From: Sorangium cellulosum
GTDB taxonomy: Bacteria > Myxococcota_A > Polyangia > Polyangiales > Polyangiaceae
DNA: 58,068 nt
NCBI RefSeq assembly: GCF_001589285.1
Contig: NZ_JEMA01000306.1
Coordinates: 1 to 58,068 of the forward strand
Reading direction: 5' to 3'
The position numbers were made by a program, and so were the translations under genes. Of the stretch, positions 8,468 to 16,947 are shown piece after piece. A model generated the notes under the pieces. It ran no database searches and was not told the origin of the DNA. It worked only from the letters and a program-made list of their open reading frames with translations. How positions within the stretch are numbered: the stretch's first letter is position 1; every line of letters starts with the position of its first letter.

Positions 8468-10140
8468 GCTGGTTGCGTCGCGCTCCGTGGGCTTCCGCGC
8501 TGCTCATCGCCTCCGCCTGCACCGGCGTGCTCAGATCCTCGTCGGACAGCGGCCCCGGAAGCGACCCCGGAAGCGACCCCGGCGGCGACACCGGGGATCC
8601 GGGCGAGCAAACCACGTCGGGCAGGCAGCCGCTCGTCGTGCGGCGGCTCAACCGGCTGGAGTACAATAACACGGTCCGTGACCTCCTCGGCACCGAGCTC
8701 CGGCCGGCGGACGAGTTCCCGGCGGACGATCTGGGCGCGGAGTTCTCCACCGTCGGCTCCGCGCTGAGCCTGTCTCCGGCGTACGTGCGGGCTTACGAGG
8801 AGGCGGCGTATGCGCTGATCGACGACCTGCTCGAGGCGCCGGAGGACCGCAGGGGCCGCGTGATCTCCTGTGATGTCTTCAAGGAAGGTGAGGCGTGCGC
8901 GAGGTCCATCCTGCGCGCGTTCGCCCGGCGCGCGTGGCGCAGGCCGATCCTCGAGGAGCACCTGGAGAGCCTGATGCTCCCGGTCACCACGGCGCGGGAG
9001 ATCGGGGCCGAACCCGGCGAGGGCCTGAGGCATGCGCTGGCGGCGGTCCTGCTGTCGCCGTTCTTCGTGTTCAAGCTGGAGATCGATCCGGACCTGTCCG
9101 CCACGGAGCCCCGGCGCCTCGAGGCGCACGAGCTCGCGACCCGCCTCTCCTATGCCCTGTGGAGCACGATGCCCGACGAGGCGCTCTCCCCGGCCGCCGA
9201 CAGCGGCGCGCTGAGGAGCGACGCCGAGCTGAAGGCGCAGATCGATCGGATGCTGGCGGACCCGAGGTCCGACAGCCTGCTCGACAGCTTCGCTGCGGAG
9301 TGGCTCGACTTCGCGCACCTGGAGTCGCACGAGTTCGACGCGGAGGTGCTCGGTGACGCGAGCGCCGATGTCCTGCGATCCATGAAGCTCGAGGCGCGCA
9401 ACTTCATCCGCGCGTTCTTGACCTCCGAGCGGCCCGCCACCGAGATGATGTCCGCGCGCTTCACCTTCGTCGACGCCACGCTCGCAGGGCTGTACGGCTT
9501 GCCCGATGAAGGCGAGGCCGAGCCGGAGGCGGACGGCATGTGGCGCGTCGACACGTCCTCCGTGCCCAGGTCGGGGCTGCTGACCCTGGGCGCGCTGCTC
9601 ACGACGACATCGCTGCCCTCGCGGACCTCGCCCGTGAAGCGAGGAGACTTCGTGATCTCCCGGCTCCTGTGCCAGGCCATCCCGCCGCCGCCGCCGGGCG
9701 TCGCCACCGAGCCCCCGGATGTGCCTGGCCTGACGCTGCGCGAGCGCATGGAGCTCCATCGGGAAGATCCGGCGTGCAACGCCTGCCACGCGGCCATGGA
9801 TCCGATCGGGTTCGGCCTCGAGAACTACGATGCCGTCGGCAGGTTCCGCACGCACGACGGCGATCTCGAGATCGACGCCAGCGGGAAATTGCCCGATGGA
9901 ACCGAGTTCGAGGGCGCGGTGGCGCTGGGCGCCGGCCTGGCCGAGGATCCGAGGCTCTCCCGGTGCATCACACGGAAGTTCACGACCTTCGCGGTCGGGC
10001 GCCTGCTCGCCAACCACGACGACCCCTGGGTCGAGCAGGTCACCGCGGAGGCCGAAGCGCGCGGCGGCTCGCTCGGTGAGATCATCAAGACCGTGCTCCT
10101 GAGCGAGGCGTTCCGCAGCCGTACACCGGCGCGGCCCTGA
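8455..10140 (+). CDS. DUF1587-1595-1592-1588-1585 multidomain protein with c-type heme motif
   Basis: 561 residues. A lipoprotein-like signal (IASACTG, Cys near 22) and a Gly/Asp/Ser linker precede the canonical module series. DUF1587: VRRLNRLEYNNTVRDLLG. DUF1595: FARRAWRRPI. DUF1592: LATRLSYALWSTMPDEAL, then FAAEWLDF. DUF1588: RSGLLTLGALL, then CNACHAAMDPIGFGLEN. DUF1585: the C-terminal segment with FTTFAVGRLL. CNACH is a single CxxCH heme-c attachment site in a region that in this family resembles a cytochrome c. It is translated from a start inside the end of the DUF1552 gene. An exported redox or polymer-processing pair is plausible, but no substrate is known. Confidence 0.85.
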   Translation: MAKLSWLRRAPWASALLIASACTGVLRSSSDSGPGSDPGSDPGGDTGDPGEQTTSGRQPLVVRRLNRLEYNNTVRDLLGTELRPADEFPADDLGAEFSTVGSALSLSPAYVRAYEEAAYALIDDLLEAPEDRRGRVISCDVFKEGEACARSILRAFARRAWRRPILEEHLESLMLPVTTAREIGAEPGEGLRHALAAVLLSPFFVFKLEIDPDLSATEPRRLEAHELATRLSYALWSTMPDEALSPAADSGALRSDAELKAQIDRMLADPRSDSLLDSFAAEWLDFAHLESHEFDAEVLGDASADVLRSMKLEARNFIRAFLTSERPATEMMSARFTFVDATLAGLYGLPDEGEAEPEADGMWRVDTSSVPRSGLLTLGALLTTTSLPSRTSPVKRGDFVISRLLCQAIPPPPPGVATEPPDVPGLTLRERMELHREDPACNACHAAMDPIGFGLENYDAVGRFRTHDGDLEIDASGKLPDGTEFEGAVALGAGLAEDPRLSRCITRKFTTFAVGRLLANHDDPWVEQVTAEAEARGGSLGEIIKTVLLSEAFRSRTPARP

Positions 10141-10317
10141 CGGCGCCCTCCGGGCGCCACGCGTTCATCCGTTTTCAGGCGATTGCGAGTTGGTGGAAGT
10201 CTCCCGCCATGGTCCGGCGCGGCGGCGAGAGAGGAGTCCTTACCTTGAACACGACACGTCGGCTGCGATCAAATCTCAACATCCTGTCCGCACGCGCCGC
10301 CCTCGCTCGCCCAGGCG

Positions 10318-10965
10318 ATGCGAACGTCCCTCCTGACCGTGGGCCTCGCGGCGCTCGTGGGCCTCGGCTGCAGCCGCCTGCCGAAGCTGATCGGCGTGTT
10401 CATCAACCCCGGCCCGGGCGATGGGCCGGGGAGCGAGCGCGGCCTGGAGTACGATACCGTCTCCGACGCCTACGTGAACTTCATCGAGACCGAGGTCTTG
10501 CCCGGGATCGAGGCCGACCATGGCGTGACGTTCACGGACGATCCCGAGGGGAGAGCCAGCTTCGGCTGCAGCTCCGGGGGCGCGGCGGCCTTCACGATGG
10601 GCTGGTTCCGGCCGGACCTCTACCGCCGTATCCTCACCTACTCGGGGACGTTCGTGAACCAGCACCCCGACGACGAGTACCCCCACGGCGCGTGGGAGTA
10701 CCACGAGAACCTCATCCGCACGTCGAAGCGCAAGCCGCTGCGCGTGTTCCTGCAGGTGGGCGAGCACGACCTCGGCGCGTCGAGGCCCGCCACCGACCTC
10801 CACAACTGGGTCTCGGCCAATCGGAACATGGCGCGAGAGCTCGCGGCCAAGGACTATCACTACCGGTTCGTCTTCGCGCGCGACGCCCGCCACTGCGACT
10901 CCGGCGTCATCACGCAGACGCTCCCCGAGACGCTGCTCTGGCTGTGGCGCGGCTACCCGCGCTGA
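10318..10965 (+). CDS. Shortened esterase, enterochelin-esterase/IroE-like family, with lipoprotein signal
   Basis: 215 residues. The first ~18 form a lipoprotein signal (LAALVGLGC). They run straight into RLPKLIGVFINPGPG, normally found mid-domain in this alpha/beta-hydrolase family. The preceding strand region, which carries the oxyanion-hole and the usual DG-containing segment, is missing. The core is otherwise intact: EYDTVSDAYVNF, nucleophile Ser in FGCSSGG, an acidic residue in GEHDL, and His in DARHCD near the C-terminus. This looks like an in-frame internal deletion joining the signal peptide to the core. There is no strong ribosome site before the ATG. Its 3' end overlaps the convergent deaminase gene by 13 bp. 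It may be inactive. Confidence 0.65.
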   Translation: MRTSLLTVGLAALVGLGCSRLPKLIGVFINPGPGDGPGSERGLEYDTVSDAYVNFIETEVLPGIEADHGVTFTDDPEGRASFGCSSGGAAAFTMGWFRPDLYRRILTYSGTFVNQHPDDEYPHGAWEYHENLIRTSKRKPLRVFLQVGEHDLGASRPATDLHNWVSANRNMARELAAKDYHYRFVFARDARHCDSGVITQTLPETLLWLWRGYPR

Positions 10966-11423
10966 ACGCCGGCTTGCCCGAACAGGGCGAGACACTGATC
11001 GTCGAGGACGCCGCCGACGAGATCGAGCGGCGCGCCGGAGTGCTCGTTCATCCATTGCGCCGGGACGGCCAGCTCGCGCTGCGCGCCACCGGTCGCCTTC
11101 GTGACCTCGGCCATCGTGCAGCCGAAGACGATGCGGCTGATCCGGGCGAGCCACGCCGCGGTGAAGCACATCGGGCACGGCTCCACGGTCGTGTACAGCG
11201 TGTACCCCTGCAGATCCGGCCCGACGGCCGCGCAGGCGCGGCGGACGGCGCCCACCTCGGCGTGCCACGTGAAGTCGCGCTGGGCGTTCACCTCGTCGGT
11301 CGCCTCGGCCACGACCGCGCCGTCCGGGGCCACGACGAGGGCGCCGAACGGCGGCTCGCCCGCCCGCTGCGCGCCGCGCGCGACCTCCAGAGCCCGCGCC
11401 ATCAGCTCCTCGTCGCGGCTCAT
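10953..11423 (-). CDS. Cytidine/deoxycytidylate-deaminase-fold nucleobase deaminase
   Basis: 156 residues with the complete zinc site of the CDA superfamily: HAE at 54-56 (His ligand plus catalytic Glu) and PCPMC at 82-86 (Cys83, Cys86). Overall layout (MARALEVARGAQRAGEPPFGALVV near the N-terminus) is that of guanine/nucleoside deaminases of the TadA/GuaD type. The tRNA deaminase TadA cannot be excluded from motifs alone. The start overlaps the binding-protein stop (ATGA), making it the last gene of the transporter operon. It therefore likely acts on an imported amino-substituted heterocycle such as a purine, pyrimidine or pterin. It deaminates hydrolytically, releasing ammonia, in the cytoplasm. 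Confidence 0.8.
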   Translation of the reverse strand: MSRDEELMARALEVARGAQRAGEPPFGALVVAPDGAVVAEATDEVNAQRDFTWHAEVGAVRRACAAVGPDLQGYTLYTTVEPCPMCFTAAWLARISRIVFGCTMAEVTKATGGAQRELAVPAQWMNEHSGAPLDLVGGVLDDQCLALFGQAGVQRG

Positions 11424-12469
11424 CGGACGAGCCTCGCGTCGAGCAGCGACTCCGGCGCCGGCGCCTTCTTGACGAGCTTGGACTGGACCGCGAAGTCGAC
11501 GACCGACTTCATCGAGGCCACCGCGGGGCCGGCCTTCTCCGCGGCGCCGAAGAGCCGCTTGTTGTCGGCGAGATCGTAGATCTTGTCGCCGGCCAGCATG
11601 CCCTTCACGTCCTCGGGCGAGGCGCTCAGGTACTTGCCGATGATGGGGTACGCCTTGTCGGGCTCGCTGCGCAGCGTCTGGACCCCGCGATCGACGGCGC
11701 CGAGGAACTTCTTGTAGGCGTCGCCCCCCGCGTCGAGCTTCGCCTTGTGCACGACCACCGAGTTCGTGATCGTGTCGGGCATGCTGGCGCTCGAGAAGAT
11801 CACGTGGCCGCCGGTCTTTGTCGCCTTGGTGATCCACGGCTCCCACGTGACCGCGGCGTCGACCTTGCCCGCGACGAACGCCGCCCCGGCGTCGTCGGCG
11901 CTCATGCTCGTGATCTTCACGTCGCCGGGGCTGATCCCGCTCTTCTCGAGGCCGAACAGGAAGAGCATGTGATTGACCTCGCCGAGCGTGAGGGCGACCG
12001 TCTTGCCCTTGAGATCGGCCATCGACGCGATGCTGTCCTTGGCCACCACGGCGTCCGCGCCGTTCGAGCTGTCGACAAGCGCGATCGCCACGACGTCCGT
12101 CTCGCTGTTGCCGTTCAGCACGGCCAGGTTCTGCAGGGTGGTGAGCCCGACGTCGAGCTGGCTCGACGCCAGCGCCGCGAGCGTGTCCCCGGGGTTCGAG
12201 AACGGCTTGAGCCCGACGTCGAGCCCGGCCTGCTTGAAGTACCCGAGATCGTTCGCGAGGAAGACGCCCGAGTAGCCGATCCACAGGTCGTGGCCGACGG
12301 TGAGCTTCAGCGGCTCGGCGGGGGGCGCCGCGGCCCCGGGGCGCTCGCCCGGGGCGGGTGCTGCGGCGGACGCCTCGTCCGGCGCGGCGTCCTTGTTCGA
12401 GCAGCCCACGGACAGCGCGAGGCACGCGAGCGCTGCCCCGAGCTCTTGCATGACGGTTCTTCGATTCAT
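11420..12469 (-). CDS. ABC transporter substrate-binding lipoprotein (SsuA/TauA/ThiY-like)
   Basis: 349 residues. Lipoprotein signal with Cys23 (ALSVGCSN), an Ala/Pro linker to about residue 52, then a periplasmic-binding domain of the NMT1/nitrate-sulfonate-pyrimidine-precursor class. Class features are VGHDLWIGYSGVFLANDLGYF, the LKGKTVAL segment, and DAAVTWEPW, the conserved domain-2 stretch. This fold binds taurine, sulfonates, nitrate or thiamine pyrimidine precursors. Specificity cannot be read from sequence. The co-operonic deaminase favours a nitrogen heterocycle. ATGA overlaps join it to the ATPase upstream and the deaminase downstream. Confidence 0.85.
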   Translation of the reverse strand: MNRRTVMQELGAALACLALSVGCSNKDAAPDEASAAAPAPGERPGAAAPPAEPLKLTVGHDLWIGYSGVFLANDLGYFKQAGLDVGLKPFSNPGDTLAALASSQLDVGLTTLQNLAVLNGNSETDVVAIALVDSSNGADAVVAKDSIASMADLKGKTVALTLGEVNHMLFLFGLEKSGISPGDVKITSMSADDAGAAFVAGKVDAAVTWEPWITKATKTGGHVIFSSASMPDTITNSVVVHKAKLDAGGDAYKKFLGAVDRGVQTLRSEPDKAYPIIGKYLSASPEDVKGMLAGDKIYDLADNKRLFGAAEKAGPAVASMKSVVDFAVQSKLVKKAPAPESLLDARLVR

Positions 12470-13302
12470 GATCCCCCTTCCAGTGGCGTGTTGGTGAGCC
12501 CGAAGAGCAAGCGGTCGCGCTGCGCCCCGGCGCGCGCGCGCCCGCGCAGGAGCGCCAGGATCTCCCGCTTCTGGTGCAGGAACGCCTCGTCGAGCTTGAG
12601 CTCCGACGAGCGCGCCTGGCGCGCGAACGTGACGTCGAGGCTGGCCAGGACCCGGCCCGGCCGCTCGGAGAAGACAGCGACGCGATCGGAGAGGAGCAGG
12701 GCCTCGTCCACGTCGTGCGTGACGAGCAGCGTCGTGATGCGGTGATGCTGGATGAGGTGGAGCAAGAGCTCCTGCATGTCCTCGCGGGTCTGCGCGTCGA
12801 GCGCGCCGAACGGCTCATCCATCAGCAGCACCTCGGGCTGCCCCACGAGCGCCCGCGCCAGCGCGGCGCGCTGCTGCATGCCGCCGCTCAGCTCCGCGGG
12901 GAGGCTGTCGCGGAAGTCCCAGAGCCCGACGAGGCGGAGGAGGCCGTCGACCCGGGCCGCCGCCTGCCGATCGCGCTCGACCGCGCGGGCGCGCGCGAGG
13001 GTCAGCGGAAACCGGACGTTCTCGCGCACGCTCAGCCAGGGGAACAGCGTCTGCTGCTGGAACAGGAGGCCGATCTCGGCGCCGGGGCCGAGGACGCGCT
13101 CGCCGTCGAGATCGACCGTCCCCGTCGTCGCCGGCTCGAGCCCGGCCACGATGTGGAGCAGCGTGGACTTGCCGCACCCGGAGGGGCCCACGAGGCTGAC
13201 GAACTCGCCCTCTCGGACATCCATGTCGAGCGGGCAGAGGGCGACCGTCTCGCCGCGGCGACCGGGGTACGACTTCGCGACGCCGCGCAGCGACAGCTTC
13301 AT
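12466..13302 (-). CDS. ABC transporter ATPase (SsuB/TauB/ThiZ-like)
   Basis: 278 residues. Walker A GPSGCGKST at 39-47, Q-loop in LLFQQQTLFPW, signature LSGGMQQR at 138-145, Walker B LLMDEP at 159-164, D-loop GALD, and H-loop His196. It closely matches the nitrate/sulfonate/taurine ATPase family, whose dimers energise import through the partner permease. The stop codon overlaps the binding-protein start (ATGA at 12466-12469). Its own start overlaps the permease stop in the same way. The C-terminal ~25 residues after the conserved domain are Arg-rich. Confidence 0.9.
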   Translation of the reverse strand: MKLSLRGVAKSYPGRRGETVALCPLDMDVREGEFVSLVGPSGCGKSTLLHIVAGLEPATTGTVDLDGERVLGPGAEIGLLFQQQTLFPWLSVRENVRFPLTLARARAVERDRQAAARVDGLLRLVGLWDFRDSLPAELSGGMQQRAALARALVGQPEVLLMDEPFGALDAQTREDMQELLLHLIQHHRITTLLVTHDVDEALLLSDRVAVFSERPGRVLASLDVTFARQARSSELKLDEAFLHQKREILALLRGRARAGAQRDRLLFGLTNTPLEGGS

Positions 13303-14171
13303 GTCTCGCGCCCCCGCGCCCAGGGGAAGAGCCGGCGAGAGGCCGCGCGGAACATCCAGTCGAGCCCGAGGCCGAGCAGCCCCAGCACCAGCAGATAGGC
13401 GTAGATGCTCGGCGTCTGGAGGAAGCGGTAGAAGCGCAGGATGCGAAAGCCGAGCCCCTCGGTGGCGGCCACGAGCTCCGCGACGACGACGTAGCTCCAC
13501 GCCCAGCCGTTGCAGATGCGCAGCGCGCCCCAGACGCCGGGGAGGGCGGCCGGGGCCAGGACGCGCCAGACGATCTCGCGCCGCGTCGCCCCGAGGCTCT
13601 GGCTGATCTGGACGAGCGGCGTCGGGACCCGCCGCACCTCGTCCGCTGTCATGATCAGGAGCTGAAAGAAGGTGCCCAGGAACACGAGCAGCACCTTCGC
13701 TCCCTCGCCGATGCCGGCCGCGATCATGACCAGCGGGATCAGCGCCGGCACCGGGACATAGCGGAGGAACTCGGTCGGCGGCTCGAGCAGCGCGGCGACC
13801 CCGCGGAACGCGCCCGCGAGCACGCCGAGCGGGACCGCGAGGACGGCGGCGGCCGCGAACCCCGCCGTGACGCGCAGGAAGCTGTGCTGGACGTCGGTCC
13901 ACAGCTCCCTCGACGCGAGCGCCTCGGCCGTGGCGCCCCCGATGCTCGAGAGCGTCGGGACGATCGCGGCGTCCGACCCGCTGCGGGCCGGGAGCCACGC
14001 GTACGCCGCCACCATCGAGAGGAGGCTCGCCGCGCCGAGCGCGAGGCGGGCGCGGCCCGGAATGGCGCGGCCGAGCGCGAGCCAGCGCGGCGGCGCCCGC
14101 CCGCACTGGCGCGACGGCGCGAGCGGCTTCGTGTCGACAAGCATCCTCGTGAAGGCCTCCGAGCCTCCCAT
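13299..14171 (-). CDS. ABC transporter permease (SsuC/TauC/ThiX-like)
   Basis: About 290 residues and six membrane helices. A hydrophobic helix sits near residues 43-61. The binding-protein-dependent transport EAA loop is visible as ISQSLGATRREIVWRVLAPAALPG. FLRYVPVPALIPLVMIAAGIGEGAK is typical of SsuC/TauC permeases. The start at 14171 follows GAGAGAA by seven bases; ATG at 14142 is an alternative. It is the first gene of a four-gene operon in which every junction is an ATGA overlap, implying tight co-translation. The 5' leader carries competing hairpins. Confidence 0.88.
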   Translation of the reverse strand: MGGSEAFTRMLVDTKPLAPSRQCGRAPPRWLALGRAIPGRARLALGAASLLSMVAAYAWLPARSGSDAAIVPTLSSIGGATAEALASRELWTDVQHSFLRVTAGFAAAAVLAVPLGVLAGAFRGVAALLEPPTEFLRYVPVPALIPLVMIAAGIGEGAKVLLVFLGTFFQLLIMTADEVRRVPTPLVQISQSLGATRREIVWRVLAPAALPGVWGALRICNGWAWSYVVVAELVAATEGLGFRILRFYRFLQTPSIYAYLLVLGLLGLGLDWMFRAASRRLFPWARGRET

Positions 14172-14197
14172 CGTGACGTTCTCTCGAGACAGACCGA

Positions 14198-14240
14198 GTC
14201 GGGACAGAGGAGATCTGGTCCCGACGTGGGTTCATGTCGG
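14198..14240 (-). promoter_or_regulatory. Two mutually exclusive hairpins in the leader of the ABC-deaminase operon
   Basis: In transcript order, hairpin A pairs CCGACAT with ACGTCGG (14240-14221, loop GAACCC, one G-T wobble). Hairpin B pairs GTCGGGAC with GTCCCGAC (14225-14198, 12-nt loop). Both need the shared segment GTCGG at 14221-14225, so they cannot coexist. B ends 26 bases before the start codon. No U-tract follows B, so control of translation initiation is more likely than termination. I could not match it to TPP, guanidine, cobalamin or glycine riboswitch consensus motifs. B could equally be a DNA operator. Confidence 0.45.
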
Positions 14241-14463
14241 CGCCCGGGAAGCAGGCGGGCCAGGTACCTTCATCAGGATTGGCCTGAATAGATGTCATCA
14301 GTCCGGCGCCACACCGTCAAGCGCGATCTGGCGCGCTGGAGCGCGCGCATCGAGGTGGGCGGGTTGCCCTCATCGCAGCATCGTTCGCGCTGCGTCCGGG
14401 AGGATGGGTGCGTGTGCGAGGAGAGGGGCTGAGCGCCACGGCCTCTCGGGGGTCGCGTGTCGT

Positions 14464-15462
14464 TCACGGGAGCGACATGGGGAGGGCGCGGGCCCTGGCC
14501 TTTCGCCGCGACATCGCGTAACGCACGCCGGCCCGGAGGTCTCTCAGGAGGACGAGCTCCTCCAGCGCCTCGCCGGTGCTCGCCAGGGACGCCGCGGTGG
14601 CCGCGGACATGCCGACGAGGACGCACTGCGCGCCGAGCAGGACCGCGGCCTGCACAGCGCGCAGCAGGTGGCGCGCGACGTGGCTGTCGATGACGGGTAC
14701 GCCGGTGAGGTCGATGATCACGAACTCGGCGTCGTGGCGCTCCACGCCTTGCAGGAGCGCCTCCATGAGCTGGCTGCTCCGCGTCCCGTCGAGGTGGCCC
14801 ACGAGCGGCAGGACGAGGATGCCGTGCTCGATCGGCAGCACCGGCGTCGCGAGCGCGGCGACCGTCTCGAGGAGGCGCGCCTGGCTGGCGAGCAGCTCGG
14901 ACTCGGTGCGCCGCAAGGCCTCTTCGGTCCGCTTTCGCGCTGTCACGTCGACAACGACGCCCACCATCCCGATCACGCGCCCGCGCGCGTCACGGAAGGG
15001 GACGATGTTCTCCAGGGTCCACCCGTCGCTGCCGTCCTCGAGCTTCCACTGGAGCTCCACGTTCAGCCGGGGGATCCCGTCGGCCATGATGGCCTCGTCG
15101 TTGTCGTGGTAGCTGCGCGCGACCTCGGGGATGAAGATGTCCTCATCGCGCCTCCCGACGATCTTGTCGGCCGAGAGGCGGTAATGCGCCGTGTAGGCCT
15201 TGTTGACGGCGAGGTACCGGTGAGCTCGATCCTTGAAGAAGACCATCGCCGGGATCGCGTCGAGCAGCGCGGCGTGCCCGGCGGCCTCCACCGAGAAGAA
15301 CCTGGCGAGCAGCCCCTCTTCCTGCTCGGCAGGGCGGGCGTCGCGCCGCGTCGCGCCCGCTCGCCGCGCCTCCGCCAGCTCCTGCTCCAGCTCCGCAACA
15401 CGCTCGCGAAGCGCCACGACCTGCTCACTGAGCGACATCTCGTTATCTGGATCGGGCTGCAT
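14464..15462 (-). CDS. PAS-STAS sensor protein (RsbR-like)
   Basis: 332 residues. An N-terminal coiled coil (about 10-40) is followed by a PAS domain (about 60-190; DAIPAMVFFKDRAHRYLAVN, then NIVPFRDARGRVIGMVGVVVDVT). A signalling helix leads to a C-terminal STAS domain (about 215-325) with FVIIDLTGVPVIDSHVARHL. DLTGV carries the Thr phosphorylated in RsbR stressosome proteins; the second site region reads SAATAASLAST. Such proteins couple a sensory signal to the RsbT kinase switch. No rsbS, rsbT or sigma-factor gene is nearby, so partners are elsewhere. Similar STAS genes occur at 27.4 and 31.7 kb. Confidence 0.85.
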   Translation of the reverse strand: MQPDPDNEMSLSEQVVALRERVAELEQELAEARRAGATRRDARPAEQEEGLLARFFSVEAAGHAALLDAIPAMVFFKDRAHRYLAVNKAYTAHYRLSADKIVGRRDEDIFIPEVARSYHDNDEAIMADGIPRLNVELQWKLEDGSDGWTLENIVPFRDARGRVIGMVGVVVDVTARKRTEEALRRTESELLASQARLLETVAALATPVLPIEHGILVLPLVGHLDGTRSSQLMEALLQGVERHDAEFVIIDLTGVPVIDSHVARHLLRAVQAAVLLGAQCVLVGMSAATAASLASTGEALEELVLLRDLRAGVRYAMSRRKARARALPMSLP

Positions 15463-15905
15463 TCAGGGTACCAGGTGTCAGCTTGATCGCAGTATCCGAA
15501 GATGCTTCGGGACGCAACGCTGGTCCGCGGGACCGGTGTACAGGCCCCGCGCTTCGCGCTCAGGACCCTGCATGGCAAGAGAGCATATCGACTCACCTCG
15601 CGCCCGCTCGTCCGGGTTCCACGCGCGCGGTAACGCAAGCTCAGGCTCGCCCCCTCGGCAGGAGATGCCGCGTTGACTCGAGGGCCGCTCGAAGCGGTGG
15701 TCTCGCCGGATGCTGGTGTCGGGCTGAGCCGTCGCGCTGGACAGGGGGTCGTCGCCAAGAGGGGTTGATCCTCCAGGGCGCCACGGCGTGAGCGTTTCGG
15801 GCGCGTCAATGAGCGCCGCGGGCGCGCGCCGCGCGGCGGCGGGGCGCACGGTGAGCGCACGGTCCAGCGCGTCGCCGGGCCCGCTCAACCGAGAAGGTCA
15901 CCCCC
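15463..15905. other. Intergenic region between divergent PAS-STAS and SMP-30-like genes
   Basis: About 440 bp without a supportable gene. A small dyad, CCGAAG-ATG-CTTCGG, lies at 15496-15510, some 34 bp before the PAS-STAS start, and could be an operator. AAGG shortly before 15906 is the ribosome site of the lipoprotein gene. Nothing else stands out. Confidence 0.4.
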
Positions 15906-16823
15906 ATGAACACGCACCCGAAGCGCCTCACCGCCGTCCTCGTCTGCCTCACCGCCGTCCTCCAGGCGTGCGCCGAGAGCCCGACCCCGGCCGCGCCGGA
16001 GCGCCGCCGCGTCGGCGGCTTCACGACGCCCGAGTCCGTGCTCCACGACGAGGAGCGCGACGTGTACCTGGTCTCGAACATCGTCGGCTCGCCCGTCGAG
16101 AAGGACGATCGCGGGTTCATCTCGCGCGTGTCGCCGGACGGCGAGATCCTCGACCTCACCTGGATCGACGGCGCGTCCGAGGGCGTGACGCTGAGCGCGC
16201 CCAAGGGCATGGCCCTCGCGGACGGCAAGCTCTACGTGGCCGACATCGACGCGATCCGCGTCTTCGACGCGAGCGACGGCGCGCCGATCCAGGACATCGA
16301 GGTGCCCGGCGCCGGCCTGCTCAACGACATCGCCGTCCTGCCCGGCGGGTCGATCGTCGTCTCGGACTCGGGCGTGACGGTCATGGACGGCGCGATCACC
16401 GGGACGGGCACGGACGCGCTCGTCGTGATCGATCCGGGCGGGCAGCCGTCGAGGCTGCTCGCCGACCCCGCGCTGCCGCACCCGAACGGCGTCGCGTACG
16501 CCGACGGCGAGATCTGGGTGGCCTACCTCGGGGCCGCGCGCCTCGACGCGGTCGCCGCCTCGGGCGAGCCGCGGCGCGAGATCGCGCTGCCCGCGGGCAC
16601 GCTGGACGGCCTCGTGCGCCTCGACGATGGCCGGCTCCTCGTGTCGAGCTGGGACGCGAGCGCGATCTTCGAGGTCGACCCCGCCGGGGACGCCGCGCCG
16701 CGCGTCTCCACCCTCGCCGAGGATCTCCCGAGCCCCGCCGACCTCGGCTGGGACAGCGCGAGGAGCCGCCTGCTCGTCCCGCTCTTCAACGACGACGAGG
16801 TCGTCCTGCTCGACGTCGAGTGA
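15906..16823 (+). CDS. SMP-30/gluconolactonase-like beta-propeller lipoprotein
   Basis: 305 residues. Lipoprotein signal with Cys22 (LTAVLQACAES). The remainder is a series of propeller blades: TTPESVLHDEERDVYLVSNI, SAPKGMALADGKLYVADID, GLLNDIAVLPGGSIVVSDSG, PHPNGVAYADGEIWVAYLG, and DGLVRLDDGRLLVSSWD. This is the SMP-30/gluconolactonase/NHL-like fold. Members are lactonases or ligand-binding propellers; I cannot identify catalytic metal ligands with certainty. It is followed 124 bp later by an AraC regulator in the same direction, which may control it or be co-expressed. Confidence 0.75.
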   Translation: MNTHPKRLTAVLVCLTAVLQACAESPTPAAPERRRVGGFTTPESVLHDEERDVYLVSNIVGSPVEKDDRGFISRVSPDGEILDLTWIDGASEGVTLSAPKGMALADGKLYVADIDAIRVFDASDGAPIQDIEVPGAGLLNDIAVLPGGSIVVSDSGVTVMDGAITGTGTDALVVIDPGGQPSRLLADPALPHPNGVAYADGEIWVAYLGAARLDAVAASGEPRREIALPAGTLDGLVRLDDGRLLVSSWDASAIFEVDPAGDAAPRVSTLAEDLPSPADLGWDSARSRLLVPLFNDDEVVLLDVE

Positions 16824-16947
16824 GCCCGCGGCGCTGCGCTTTGGCCGCCAGCGCGACGCGCTTACGCTGATCCGCCCCGGCCGGCCTGCAGCGCGTCGCC
16901 GCGGCGATCGCGCCGCCCGTCGATCGATCCGGCAACCAGGAGCGAAC

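Noticed and set aside
10953..12818. 621-residue minus-strand fusion of ABC-ATPase-region sequence with the deaminase
   Set aside because: Upstream of 11423 the frame is out of phase with the real ATPase and binding-protein genes; the deaminase has its own ATG in an ATGA overlap.
14172..14463. Known riboswitch (TPP, guanidine, cobalamin, glycine) before the ABC operon
   Set aside because: None of the conserved sequence blocks could be found on the minus strand; only unassigned competing hairpins remain.
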